Positions 40,945 through 49,333 of a stretch of DNA of 64,000 bases are shown piece by piece. Source of the stretch: Faecalicatena contorta (GTDB lineage Bacteria; Bacillota; Clostridia; Lachnospirales; Lachnospiraceae); the NCBI RefSeq assembly GCF_003149105.1, contig NZ_QGDS01000009.1:101327-165326 (forward strand), in the 5' to 3' direction. How positions within the stretch are numbered: the stretch's first letter is position 1; each line of letters opens with the position of its first letter. The translations under genes were made by a program, and so were the position numbers. The notes beneath the pieces were generated by a model. It was not told the DNA's origin, did not search any database, and saw only the letters and a program-made list of their open reading frames with translations.

Positions 40945-41878
40945 AGATAAAAAAATGAATATCAGGTCACTAAGAGAATTGCTGCTTGTCGGAGTTGTAA
41001 TTCTCCTGGGAATTGTATGGACTATAATGAATCCGCAGTTTTTATCCGCAAATAATATCAGTAATATTTTAAGACAGGCATCATATACAGCCATTGCGGC
41101 TGTAGGAATGACTATGGTAATTATCATTGGTGAAATTGACCTCTCTGCAGGCTCACTTGTATGTGCTTCAGGTCTGGTGGGAGCAGTGATATGTAAAAAT
41201 ACAGATAGCGTTTTACTGGCTGTACTTGGTGCAGTTATGGTGGGGGTAGTAGTAGGGGCAGCCAATGGTATCCTTTGTGCAGTGGGAAAGTTACCAGGAT
41301 TTATCGCATCTTTGGCAAGTATGACAATACTGAGAGGGCTGGCATATATTGCCACAGGGGGAAATTCTATAGTATGGAGAAATGAGCAGTTTACTATGAT
41401 AGGTACAGGGTATATTGGTGTAATACCAGTACCGGTGCTCATTATGATAATTGTAATTATTTTTGGAATTATTTTGACTACAAAGACTCGTTTTGGACGC
41501 TATATTTATGCTGTTGGCGGAAATATAGAGGCGAGCCGCTGGTCCGGGATTGCAGTAACGAAAGTAAAAATCTTAGTATATGTAATTATGGGTATACTGA
41601 CATCAATTGCAGGTTTGATTATTACTGCAAGATTAGGCTCCGGACAGCCATCGGCCGGCACCAGCTTTGAAATGGATTGCATTACAGCAGCGGTGGTAGG
41701 TGGAACCAGCATGGCCGGAGGCCGGGGAAAAGTACTTGGAACAGTAGTGGGTGTATTATTACTGACCGTTTTGACAAATGGCATGACATTAGTCGGAATG
41801 AATACTTATTGGCAACAGGTATTAAAAGGTGTAATTATTGTAGTGTCAGTTTTGGTCGACACAAGGGGAAAGAAATAA
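40937..41878 (+). CDS. Sugar ABC importer permease (RbsC type, second system)
   Basis: 313 residues, about eight to ten membrane segments. It has the family motif VIIIGEIDLSAGSLVCASGLVGA near the N-terminus and GGNIEASRWSGIAVTKVKI. CITAAVVGGTSMAGGRGKVLGTVVG is the coupling loop. Only one permease gene is present, so the channel is a homodimer, unlike the first importer. It is the last gene before a terminator. Confidence 0.92.
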   Translation: MSKDKKMNIRSLRELLLVGVVILLGIVWTIMNPQFLSANNISNILRQASYTAIAAVGMTMVIIIGEIDLSAGSLVCASGLVGAVICKNTDSVLLAVLGAVMVGVVVGAANGILCAVGKLPGFIASLASMTILRGLAYIATGGNSIVWRNEQFTMIGTGYIGVIPVPVLIMIIVIIFGIILTTKTRFGRYIYAVGGNIEASRWSGIAVTKVKILVYVIMGILTSIAGLIITARLGSGQPSAGTSFEMDCITAAVVGGTSMAGGRGKVLGTVVGVLLLTVLTNGMTLVGMNTYWQQVLKGVIIVVSVLVDTRGKK

Positions 41879-41912
41879 TTTTATTAGACAATCACTTTTG
41901 TATAATATTTTG

Positions 41913-41960
41913 GGTGTTCTGCAGGCTGGAAAATGCTTTGCAGAATGCCTTTTTATTTTT
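41913..41960 (+). terminator. Intrinsic terminator of the second ABC operon
   Basis: GGTGTTCTGCA pairs with TGCAGAATGCC (two G-U pairs) and TTTTTATTTTT follows. It ends the lacI-anmK-ABC operon. Confidence 0.8.
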
Positions 41961-42100
41961 ATACATCTAGGAAAAATGTGGATTTATTAAGCTGTATGGA
42001 TATTCCGTGTGAAAAAGAAATGGAAAAATTTTTGTGTTGATGGTACAATATCGGTAAAGATAATTGGATACCCCAAAGTTTTATATAAGTGGAGACAGAG

Positions 42101-42568
42101 ATGAGACTTAAAAACATATTATTTGTTGTAAATGATATAGAGAAATCAAAGAATTTCTACAGGGAACTGTTTGGTCTGGAAGTGATTGCTGATTTTGGAG
42201 AAAATGTAGTTCTCACAGAAGGACTGGCGCTGCAGGAAAGAAAATTATGGGAAACCTTTATAGAAAAAGAGACTGTCCTTGGAGGAAATGATGCAGAGCT
42301 GTATTTTGAAGATAACGATATCGACCGGTTTCTTCAAAAGCTGGAAAATAGCAATTTTCCCATTGAATACTTGAATAAGTGTAAAGAGCATGACTGGGGC
42401 CAGCGTGTAATCCGCATTTATGACCCGGATAGACATGTGATTGAGATTGGAGAATCCATGGAATATGTGGCAAGAAGATTCCTGAATATGGGAATGACAG
42501 TAGAACAGGTGGCAAAGAAAACACAACTGCCCCTTTCTCAGATAGAAGTAGTGAAAACAGATTTTTAA
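42101..42568 (+). CDS. VOC/glyoxalase-family protein with C-terminal extension
   Basis: 155 residues. The vicinal-oxygen-chelate fold is shown by LKNILFVVNDIEKSKNFYRELFGLEVIADFGENVVLT and by RVIRIYDPDRHVIEIGESM with the metal Glu (HVIEIGE). The last 30 residues (VARRFLNMGMTVEQVAKKTQLPLSQIEVV) look like a small helix-turn-helix tail. I chose ATG 42101 (GGAG six bases upstream) over GTG 42089. The reaction is unknown. It is followed 24 bases later by an aldo/keto reductase; the two could detoxify or reduce a reactive carbonyl. Confidence 0.82.
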   Translation: MRLKNILFVVNDIEKSKNFYRELFGLEVIADFGENVVLTEGLALQERKLWETFIEKETVLGGNDAELYFEDNDIDRFLQKLENSNFPIEYLNKCKEHDWGQRVIRIYDPDRHVIEIGESMEYVARRFLNMGMTVEQVAKKTQLPLSQIEVVKTDF

Positions 42569-42592
42569 ATATTGTGCAGGAGGATACAAGTG

Positions 42593-43513
42593 ATGAAGAG
42601 AATGTCATTAGGAACCAGCAGTCTTGAGGTTCCGGTAATCGCAGCAGGATGTATGAGGATAAATACTCTGGATGAAGAAAGTTTGGAAAGTTATATTAAT
42701 AAATGCATGGAGCTGGGGATGAATTTCTTTGAACATGCAGATATATATGGGGGCGGAAAATGTGAGTCCCTTTTTGCCGAGGCATTTGCAAAAACTGAGT
42801 TCAGACGTGAAGATATTATTTTACAGTCGAAGTGCGGGATTGTTCCGGGAGTGATGTATGATTTCTCAAAGGAGCATATTATAAAATCAGTAGAAAGCAG
42901 TTTGAAGAGGCTGGACACAGATTATCTGGATGTCCTGGTTCTTCACCGCCCGGATGCTTTGATGGAACCGGAAGAAGTGGCGGAGGCTTTTGATTTGCTG
43001 AATGCATCGGGTAAGGTCAGGAACTTTGGTGTATCGAACCATAAACCAATGCAGATAGAGTTCTTGAAGAAATATGTAAAGCAGGATATTGTAACCAATC
43101 AGCTTCAGCTCAGCATACCGTTTTCTAATATGATAGCAAATGGTATGGAAGTCAACATGCTGACAGACGGTGCCCCGGACCGGGATGGAAGTGTTTTGGA
43201 CTACTGCCGTCTGAAAGATATGACGATTCAGGCATGGTCCCCGTTCCAGTATGGATTTTTTGAAGGTGTATTTATTGGAAGTGACAAGTTTCCAGAGCTG
43301 AACCAGCAGCTGGAAGAACTGGCGGAACGTTATGATGTAACACCAATTACAATTGTGGCGGCGTGGATGTTAAGACATCCGGCGCATTTTCAGGTGATTG
43401 CCGGGACAACAAATTTAAGCCGGTTAGAAGAAATGGCACTGGGATGTGATATTACCCTGAGCAGGGAAGAATGGTACCGGATCTATTTGAGTGCAGGGCA
43501 TATATTGCCATAG
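42593..43513 (+). CDS. Aldo/keto reductase
   Basis: 306 residues of a TIM-barrel NADPH-dependent reductase. The catalytic Tyr lies in FFEHADIYGGGKCESLFAEAF, and the catalytic Lys/His in DIILQSKCGI and DVLVLHRPDALMEPEEVAEAF. KVRNFGVSNHKPMQIEFL, and the C-terminal cofactor segment VIAGTTNLSRLEEMALG, complete the family signatures (YdhF subgroup). RBS AGGAGG nine bases before ATG 42593. A small hairpin (43523-43543) and a large terminator follow. Confidence 0.92.
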   Translation: MKRMSLGTSSLEVPVIAAGCMRINTLDEESLESYINKCMELGMNFFEHADIYGGGKCESLFAEAFAKTEFRREDIILQSKCGIVPGVMYDFSKEHIIKSVESSLKRLDTDYLDVLVLHRPDALMEPEEVAEAFDLLNASGKVRNFGVSNHKPMQIEFLKKYVKQDIVTNQLQLSIPFSNMIANGMEVNMLTDGAPDRDGSVLDYCRLKDMTIQAWSPFQYGFFEGVFIGSDKFPELNQQLEELAERYDVTPITIVAAWMLRHPAHFQVIAGTTNLSRLEEMALGCDITLSREEWYRIYLSAGHILP

Positions 43514-43557
43514 GGTGTACACCTTGAACCGCTAGTGTTCAAGAAGGGGCATTACTG

Positions 43558-43612
43558 TAATTATAAGAAGGAGGGGATATCCCATAAGGGAATCCCCTCC
43601 TTCTTATAATTA
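43558..43612. terminator. Bidirectional terminator between convergent genes
   Basis: A very long, nearly perfect stem (TAATTATAAGAAGGAGGGGA with its reverse complement) has a loop around CCCATAAGGG. The hairpin ends inside the carB stop codon region. It serves the aldo/keto reductase on the plus strand and carB on the minus strand. Confidence 0.9.
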
Positions 43613-46600
43613 TGCCATCAAATCTGAAATTCCGTCATGCAGTTCCTGAAGAGATTTTACGTCTCCATTGCCATATTTTTTTATGTGTTTAATTCCTCTG
43701 GCAGTTGCATTTGCAGCGGCCATAGTAGTTATATAAGGGATTTTTGCTTTGATAGCTGCCTTTCTCAAATAGCTGTCATCATGGACGCTTCCCTTCCCTA
43801 CAGGGGTATTTACGATCAGGTCAATCTTACCGTTTGTAATCATATCTAATATATTTGGTCTTCCCTCGTATAATTTATTTACCCTTTCAGCTTCTATTCC
43901 ATTTTTAATAAGGAGGTCATAGGTTGTACCTGTTGCTATAATTTTGAATCCGTCTTCTGAAAAACTCTTTGCAACGTCTGCAACTTCCGGCTTATCTTTT
44001 CTGCTGACGGATATTAATACGGTTCCGCCCAAAGGAAGTTTCGTCTGAGTTGCCTCCTGTGCCTTACAGAAAGCTTCGCCATAAGAGGAAGATAATCCAA
44101 GAACTTCTCCTGTAGAACGCATTTCAGGTCCCAGAACCGGGTCCACTTCCGGAAACATGTTAAATGGAAATACAGCTTCCTTGACACCGTAATATGGAAT
44201 GGACTTTTCCTTTAATGTTGGGACAGGGGAAGGTCTTCCTGTGATTTCTGCCGTGATGATGTCTGTAGCCAGGGGCACCATACGGATGCCGCATACTTTG
44301 GATACAAGGGGAACAGTTCTGGAGGCACGGGGGTTCGCTTCCAGTACGTAAACTTTGCCGTCCTCGATTGCATACTGCATATTCATAAGCCCTTCAACAT
44401 GCATTTCCTCTGCAATTTTCCTGGTATATTCTTTAATGGTCTTTATATTTTCCTCTGAAATATGTACAGGCGGAATGATACATGCAGAGTCACCGGAGTG
44501 TACGCCTGCCAGCTCAATATGCTCCATGACGGCAGGGACGAATGCATGGATGCCATCACTGATTGCATCAGCTTCACATTCCAGTGCATGATTCAGGAAG
44601 CGGTCTATAAGAATCGGACGATCCGGCGTCACGCCCACAGCAGCTGCCATATAATTTTTCATGCTCTCATCATCGTAGACCACTTCCATGCCGCGGCCGC
44701 CTAATACGTAGGAGGGGCGCACCATGACCGGATAGCCGATTCTCTGTGCGATGGAAATTCCTTCTTCTACATCAACAGCCATTCCAGACTCCGGCATTGG
44801 AATTTCCAATTTTTCCATCATGTCACGGAACAGGTCACGGTCTTCCGCCAAATCAATGACAGATGGAGAGGTTCCCAGTATTTTGACACCATTCTTTTCC
44901 AGGTCCGCTGCCAGATTTAAAGGAGTCTGACCCCCGAATTGTGCAATGACACCCAGTGGTTTTTCCTTTTTATAAATGCTTAGTACATCTTCCAGTGTCA
45001 GTGGTTCAAAGTACAGTTTGTCTGAAGTATCGTAGTCTGTAGAAACTGTTTCCGGGTTGCAGTTTACAATAATGGTTTCAAATCCCAAGTCTTTTAATGC
45101 AAGAGAGGCGTGGACACAGCAGTAGTCAAATTCGATTCCCTGCCCTATACGGTTTGGCCCTCCGCCAAGAATCATAATCTTAGGCTTATCTCCGCTGACT
45201 GGATTTTTGTCCTCTGCGTTATATGTGGAGTAATAGTAAGCACTGTCCTCTGTGCCGCTTACGTGAACACCCTCCCATGCTTCTTCCATACCGATTTCCA
45301 CCCGGCGGTCTCTGATCTCTTTTTCCTGGATGTCCAGAAGCTGACTCAGATATTTGTCAGAGAAGCCATTCTTTTTTGCCGAAATAAGACATTCATCAGA
45401 AGGAAGCTGTCCCTTTCCTTTTATTAAAGCGTTCTCTTCCTCCACCAGATCCTTCATCTGTTCGATAAAGTAGGTCTTTACTTTGGTGATTTCATGTATT
45501 TCATTTATAGAAGCTCCTTTGCGCAGCGCTTCATACATAATAAAGTGCCGTTCACTGGATGGAGTAATCAGAAGGGAAAGGAGTTCTTCCTTTGTTTTCT
45601 GTTCAAGGTCTTTCACCTGTCCCAGTCCGTAACGTCCGGTTTCCAGGCTTCGGATGGCTTTCTGGAATGCTTCTTTATAAGTCTTTCCAATGCTCATAAC
45701 CTCACCGACTGCGCGCATCTGGGTGCCAAGCTTATCTTCCACACCTTTAAACTTTTCAAAGGCCCAGCGTGCGAACTTGATTACAACATAATCTCCGTCC
45801 GGCACGTATTTATCCAGGGTCCCATATTTCCCGCAGGGAATGTCCTTGAGGGTCAAACCTGTGGCCAGCATGGCGGATACGAGAGCAATAGGGAAGCCTG
45901 TTGCCTTAGAAGCAAGTGCGGAGGAGCGGGAGGTTCTGGGATTGATTTCGATAACGATAATCCTGTCACTGACCGGATCATGTGCAAATTGTACATTAGT
46001 GCCGCCAATAACCTCAACAGACTCTACGATTTTATATGCCTGCTCCTGAAGACGTTTTTGGCAGTCCTCAGAGATGGTCAGCATGGGGGCTGAGCAGAAG
46101 GAGTCTCCGGTATGTACACCCAGTGGGTCAATATTTTCGATAAAGCAGACGGTTATCATATGATTGTCCTTGTCCCGGACAACTTCCAGCTCCAGTTCTT
46201 CCCATCCCAGAATAGACTCTTCAACAAGAACCTGACCTACAAGACTTGCCTGAAGACCACGTGTACATATGGTTTTCAATTCTTCTTTATTATAGACAAG
46301 ACCGCCGCCGGCGCCGCCCATGGTATATGCGGGACGGAGAACTACAGGATATCCAAGGTCATCCGCAATAGAGAGGGCTTCTTCCACAGAGTATGCCACC
46401 TGGCTGCGTGCCATCTCAATTCCCAGTTCATTCATGGCTTTTTTGAATTCAATGCGGTCTTCGCCACGTTCAATAGCATCCACTTGTACGCCGATAACCT
46501 GAACCTGATATTTTTCCAAAATTCCCTTTCCAGCAAGTTCTGAACATAAATTCAGCCCAGACTGTCCGCCAAGGTTTGGAAGCAGGGCATCAGGGCGTTC

Positions 46601-46840
46601 CTTTGCTATAATCTGTTCCAATCTCTCTACATTCAATGGTTCAATGTAGGTGACATCGGCTGTCTCCGGGTCTGTCATAATGGTTGCCGGATTAGAATTA
46701 ACCAAAACAATTTCATATCCTAAGTTTCTCAATGCCTTACAGGCCTGAGTACCGGAGTAATCAAACTCGCAGGCTTGTCCAATAATGATGGGACCTGACC
46801 CTATAATCAATACTTTGTGAATGTCAGTTCTCTGTGGCAT
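43610..46840 (-). CDS. carB: Carbamoyl-phosphate synthase large subunit
   Basis: 1076 residues, full length. It has two homologous ATP-grasp halves. The first begins VLIIGSGPIIIGQACEFDYSGTQACKALR and VNSNPATIMTD. The second begins MILGGGPNRIGQGIEFDYCCVHA and VNCNPETVSTDYD. An oligomerisation region lies between them and an MGS-like allosteric domain is at the C-terminus (KIIATGTTYDLLIKNGI, TPVGKGSVHDDSYLRKAAI). It makes carbamoyl phosphate for pyrimidine and arginine synthesis. The start has AGGAGG. No carA (small subunit) gene is adjacent in the window; it must lie elsewhere or the enzyme uses another partner. Confidence 0.97.
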   Translation of the reverse strand: MPQRTDIHKVLIIGSGPIIIGQACEFDYSGTQACKALRNLGYEIVLVNSNPATIMTDPETADVTYIEPLNVERLEQIIAKERPDALLPNLGGQSGLNLCSELAGKGILEKYQVQVIGVQVDAIERGEDRIEFKKAMNELGIEMARSQVAYSVEEALSIADDLGYPVVLRPAYTMGGAGGGLVYNKEELKTICTRGLQASLVGQVLVEESILGWEELELEVVRDKDNHMITVCFIENIDPLGVHTGDSFCSAPMLTISEDCQKRLQEQAYKIVESVEVIGGTNVQFAHDPVSDRIIVIEINPRTSRSSALASKATGFPIALVSAMLATGLTLKDIPCGKYGTLDKYVPDGDYVVIKFARWAFEKFKGVEDKLGTQMRAVGEVMSIGKTYKEAFQKAIRSLETGRYGLGQVKDLEQKTKEELLSLLITPSSERHFIMYEALRKGASINEIHEITKVKTYFIEQMKDLVEEENALIKGKGQLPSDECLISAKKNGFSDKYLSQLLDIQEKEIRDRRVEIGMEEAWEGVHVSGTEDSAYYYSTYNAEDKNPVSGDKPKIMILGGGPNRIGQGIEFDYCCVHASLALKDLGFETIIVNCNPETVSTDYDTSDKLYFEPLTLEDVLSIYKKEKPLGVIAQFGGQTPLNLAADLEKNGVKILGTSPSVIDLAEDRDLFRDMMEKLEIPMPESGMAVDVEEGISIAQRIGYPVMVRPSYVLGGRGMEVVYDDESMKNYMAAAVGVTPDRPILIDRFLNHALECEADAISDGIHAFVPAVMEHIELAGVHSGDSACIIPPVHISEENIKTIKEYTRKIAEEMHVEGLMNMQYAIEDGKVYVLEANPRASRTVPLVSKVCGIRMVPLATDIITAEITGRPSPVPTLKEKSIPYYGVKEAVFPFNMFPEVDPVLGPEMRSTGEVLGLSSSYGEAFCKAQEATQTKLPLGGTVLISVSRKDKPEVADVAKSFSEDGFKIIATGTTYDLLIKNGIEAERVNKLYEGRPNILDMITNGKIDLIVNTPVGKGSVHDDSYLRKAAIKAKIPYITTMAAANATARGIKHIKKYGNGDVKSLQELHDGISDLMA

Positions 46841-46964
46841 ACTTTATCCTCCTGTACACTTCAATTTTTAAAACAACGATATCTGCCAAATAATATTATA
46901 GTGGAGAAAAGGATAGGAAGTAAAGCAGTTTTGGAAGACATACAAAAAAGTTTTAAGAATTCTC

Positions 46965-46995
46965 TTGACTCTGACCTAACGTCAACTGTTATAGT
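46965..46995 (+). promoter_or_regulatory. MerR-type promoter with 19-base spacer
   Basis: TTGACT (46965-46970) and TATAGT (46990-46995) are separated by 19 bases, two more than normal. The spacer holds a dyad (TGAC-CTAAC-GTCA). MerR-family activators untwist exactly such promoters, so this is very probably the autoregulated promoter of the gene at 47021. Confidence 0.85.
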
Positions 46996-47020
46996 GAAAT
47001 CACAGTAGGAGGTAATGCGT

Positions 47021-47785
47021 ATGAAATATAGTATAAAAGAATTATCTGAAATTGCAGGGATCAGTGCACGTACCCTGCGTTACTATGACAAAATAGGATT
47101 GTTAAAGCCGTCCCTTGTCCGTGAATCCGGTTACCGCTATTATGGCGGAAAAGAGCTGGAGCTGCTGCAGCAGATATTATTTTATAAAGAGAGAGGATTG
47201 AAGCTGAAACAAATTGCTGAAATCCTGTATGGGGGAGACTTTGACATTCTAACAGCCTTGTATAGCCATCTGAAAGAATTGGAGAGACAGCAGGCCAGAA
47301 TTAATAGCATGATAACTACTGTAAAAAAGACGATTGCATCAATGAAAGGAGAAATCATCATGAGTAATGAAGAAAAATTTGAGTCATTTAAAAAAGATAT
47401 GATACAAAAGAATGAAGAAATGTACAGTGAGGAAATACGTGATAAATATGGAGATGAGGATGTGGAAGCAGCAAACCAAAAGATGCTGAACATGTCAAAG
47501 GAAGATTACGAGCATTTCCGGGCTTTGGAAGAGGAGATTAAAGAATCGCTGAAAACAGCGGTACGGGCAGGCGAAAGCCCAAAAGAAGAGTCCGGTAAAA
47601 AGATAACCGGACTCCACAAGGAATGGCTGCACATGACCTGGAAACAATATACGCCTGAAGCACACAAAGGAATCGGACAAATGTATGAGGCGGACAGCAG
47701 GTTTACGCAATATTATGATGAAGAAGTATCAGGCTGCGCAGGATTCCTTAAAGAAGCAATAAATTACTGGGCCGAAAAGATTTAA
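47021..47785 (+). CDS. MerR-family regulator of TipAL type
   Basis: 254 residues. The MerR winged helix is YSIKELSEIAGISARTLRYYDKIGLLKPSLVRESGYRYY, followed by a long dimerising helix (DILTALYSHLKELERQQARINSMITTV). The C-terminal half (about 120-254) is a TipAS-like effector domain (HKEWLHMTWKQYTPEAHKGIGQMYEADSRFTQYYD), which in relatives binds drugs or peptides. I chose ATG 47021, eight bases after AGGAGG; ATG 47015 is too close. No obvious target gene follows, so it may only regulate itself or distant genes. Confidence 0.88.
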   Translation: MKYSIKELSEIAGISARTLRYYDKIGLLKPSLVRESGYRYYGGKELELLQQILFYKERGLKLKQIAEILYGGDFDILTALYSHLKELERQQARINSMITTVKKTIASMKGEIIMSNEEKFESFKKDMIQKNEEMYSEEIRDKYGDEDVEAANQKMLNMSKEDYEHFRALEEEIKESLKTAVRAGESPKEESGKKITGLHKEWLHMTWKQYTPEAHKGIGQMYEADSRFTQYYDEEVSGCAGFLKEAINYWAEKI

Positions 47786-47795
47786 AAATGCTGTT

Positions 47796-48491
47796 TTAAA
47801 GAATTTCTCCCTGGGTGGATATAGTTACAACCTGCCACGGAATCATTTTTCCGCTGTTGATAAGAGCATTCTTAACAGCCTGCTCCAGACCGCCGCAGCA
47901 AGGAACTTCCATCCGTACCACAGTTACATTTTTAATAGAGTTTTGTCTGATAATTTCAGCCAGCTTCTCAGAGTAGTCTACGTCATCCAGCTTTGGACAT
48001 CCTACAAGGGTAATTTTTCCCTGCATGAATTCCTGGTGGAAATTGGCGTAAGCATAAGCAGAGCAATCTGCAGCGATGAGAAGCTGTGCATCTTCAAAAT
48101 AAGGTGCGTTGATGGGGACAAGCTTTATCTGTACCGGCCACTGCATAAGCTGTGATTCTGCCGGAGCAGATGCGGCAGGTTTGGCTGCCGGAGTGCGGTT
48201 TATTGCTTTTGCACGTGTCCCGGGGCATACGAAGGGGTGTGGCTGTTCGTCTTTTTTCTTCTGGTTATTTGCAACAGCTTCTGCATCGTATTCGGCAGCT
48301 TCCCGTTCTACAAAGGTAATAGCGCCCGTTGGACAGGTAGGAAGACAGTCTCCCAGTCCGTCACAATAATCATCTCTTAAAAGTCTGGCTTTTCCGTCTA
48401 TCATTCCGATAGCTCCCTCGTGGCATGCTTCCGCACATAATCCACACCCGTTACATAGTTCTTCATTTATTTCTATGATTCTTCTTATCAT
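47796..48491 (-). CDS. Ferredoxin-type 4Fe-4S protein with C-terminal redox-like domain
   Basis: 231 residues. The N-terminus has CNGCGLCAEACHEGA, a full four-Cys cluster motif with His instead of the usual Pro, and CDGLGDCLPTCPTGA, in which one Cys of the second motif is replaced (C-x2-G-x2-C-x3-CP). The second half has IAADCSAYAYANFHQEFMQGKITLVGCPKLDD and VVRMEVPCCGGLEQAV with further Cys pairs. Relatives are encoded next to Crp/Fnr and hybrid-cluster genes. It is divergent from the Crp/Fnr gene at 48592 with a shared operator. RBS AGGAGG. Confidence 0.85.
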   Translation of the reverse strand: MIRRIIEINEELCNGCGLCAEACHEGAIGMIDGKARLLRDDYCDGLGDCLPTCPTGAITFVEREAAEYDAEAVANNQKKKDEQPHPFVCPGTRAKAINRTPAAKPAASAPAESQLMQWPVQIKLVPINAPYFEDAQLLIAADCSAYAYANFHQEFMQGKITLVGCPKLDDVDYSEKLAEIIRQNSIKNVTVVRMEVPCCGGLEQAVKNALINSGKMIPWQVVTISTQGEIL

Positions 48492-48515
48492 GATTGTACC
48501 TCCTGATTGATTCTC

Positions 48516-48574
48516 TTGATTTCATATGCAAATTGTACTATACTTAAAAAAGAAAAAATGTTGTCATTACAACA
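48516..48574 (+). promoter_or_regulatory. Divergent promoter region with Crp/Fnr operator
   Basis: TTGATT (48516-48521), 17 bases and TATACT (48539-48544) form the plus-strand promoter. TGTTG-TCATTA-CAACA (48559-48574) is a palindrome just after the start point, and it also overlaps the likely -35 region of the minus-strand ferredoxin gene. It matches TGTTG-N6-CAACA at 23711-23726. Confidence 0.78.
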
Positions 48575-48591
48575 AAGTGGAGAAAAGATTT

Positions 48592-49284
48592 ATGGATTAT
48601 AAATTTATAACAAAAACAGGATTATTTAAGGGGGTCACGGAAGAAGAGACCAAAGCTATGCTAAAATGTCTGGGGGCAGAGGAAAAAAAGTTTTCTAAGG
48701 ATTATACGATTTATCATATGGGGCAGACAATACGGCGGATGGGCCTTCTGCTAAAAGGCGGCATCAACATTGTCAGGACAGATGTATGGGGGAATGCAAA
48801 TATCCTCGGACATATTCTGCCCGGAGAGGTTTTTGCGGAGACATATGCCTGTAATCCTGATGAACCTATGATGTCAGATGTAATAACAACTTCAGAGTCT
48901 TCAGTCTTGTTTCTGGATGTGGGAAAGGTGGTGCAGACTTGTGTTTCTTCCTGCAGCCATCATGAGAGACTTGTCCGCAACCTGCTGACTGTTTTATCCT
49001 TGAAAAATTTAAACCTGTCACAGAAAATAAACCATATCACACCGAAAACCATCAGAGAGAGACTGCTCTCCTATCTGTCATGGGAGGCTGTGAAGCAGGG
49101 GAAACAGCATATAGACATTCCATTTAGCAGGCAGCAGCTTGCGGATTATCTGTCTGTGGACAGAAGCGCCCTTTCCAGTGAACTTTCTAAAATGCAGCGG
49201 GAGGGCCTGCTCAGTTATAAGAAGAATCATTTTATTTTGCGGGAGATAAAGGTTGACGGGGAGTATCTGAAACTTAAGGAGTAG
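48592..49284 (+). CDS. Crp/Fnr-family regulator, second paralogue
   Basis: 230 residues. It has the same layout as the regulator at 22997: barrel (TGLFKGVTEEETKAMLKCLGA, GLLLKGGINIVRTDVWGNANILGHILPGEVFAET), a Cys-x3-Cys at the same relative place (VQTCVSSCSHHERL), then a winged helix (IPFSRQQLADYLSVDRSALSSELSKMQREGLL). I chose ATG 48592 (GGAG upstream); longer frames would start inside the promoter. The Cys pair could carry a metal, heme or thiol switch. The target is probably the divergent ferredoxin-type gene and itself. Confidence 0.88.
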   Translation: MDYKFITKTGLFKGVTEEETKAMLKCLGAEEKKFSKDYTIYHMGQTIRRMGLLLKGGINIVRTDVWGNANILGHILPGEVFAETYACNPDEPMMSDVITTSESSVLFLDVGKVVQTCVSSCSHHERLVRNLLTVLSLKNLNLSQKINHITPKTIRERLLSYLSWEAVKQGKQHIDIPFSRQQLADYLSVDRSALSSELSKMQREGLLSYKKNHFILREIKVDGEYLKLKE

Positions 49285-49333
49285 GCTGCCTGTATAGGGC
49301 CGAGGAGCAATTTATTGAAAAGGAGAATGAGAA

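Noticed and set aside
44355..46543. Plus-strand frames of 60-200 codons opposite carB
   Set aside because: They are shadows of the highly conserved carB coding sequence, without ribosome sites or family motifs.
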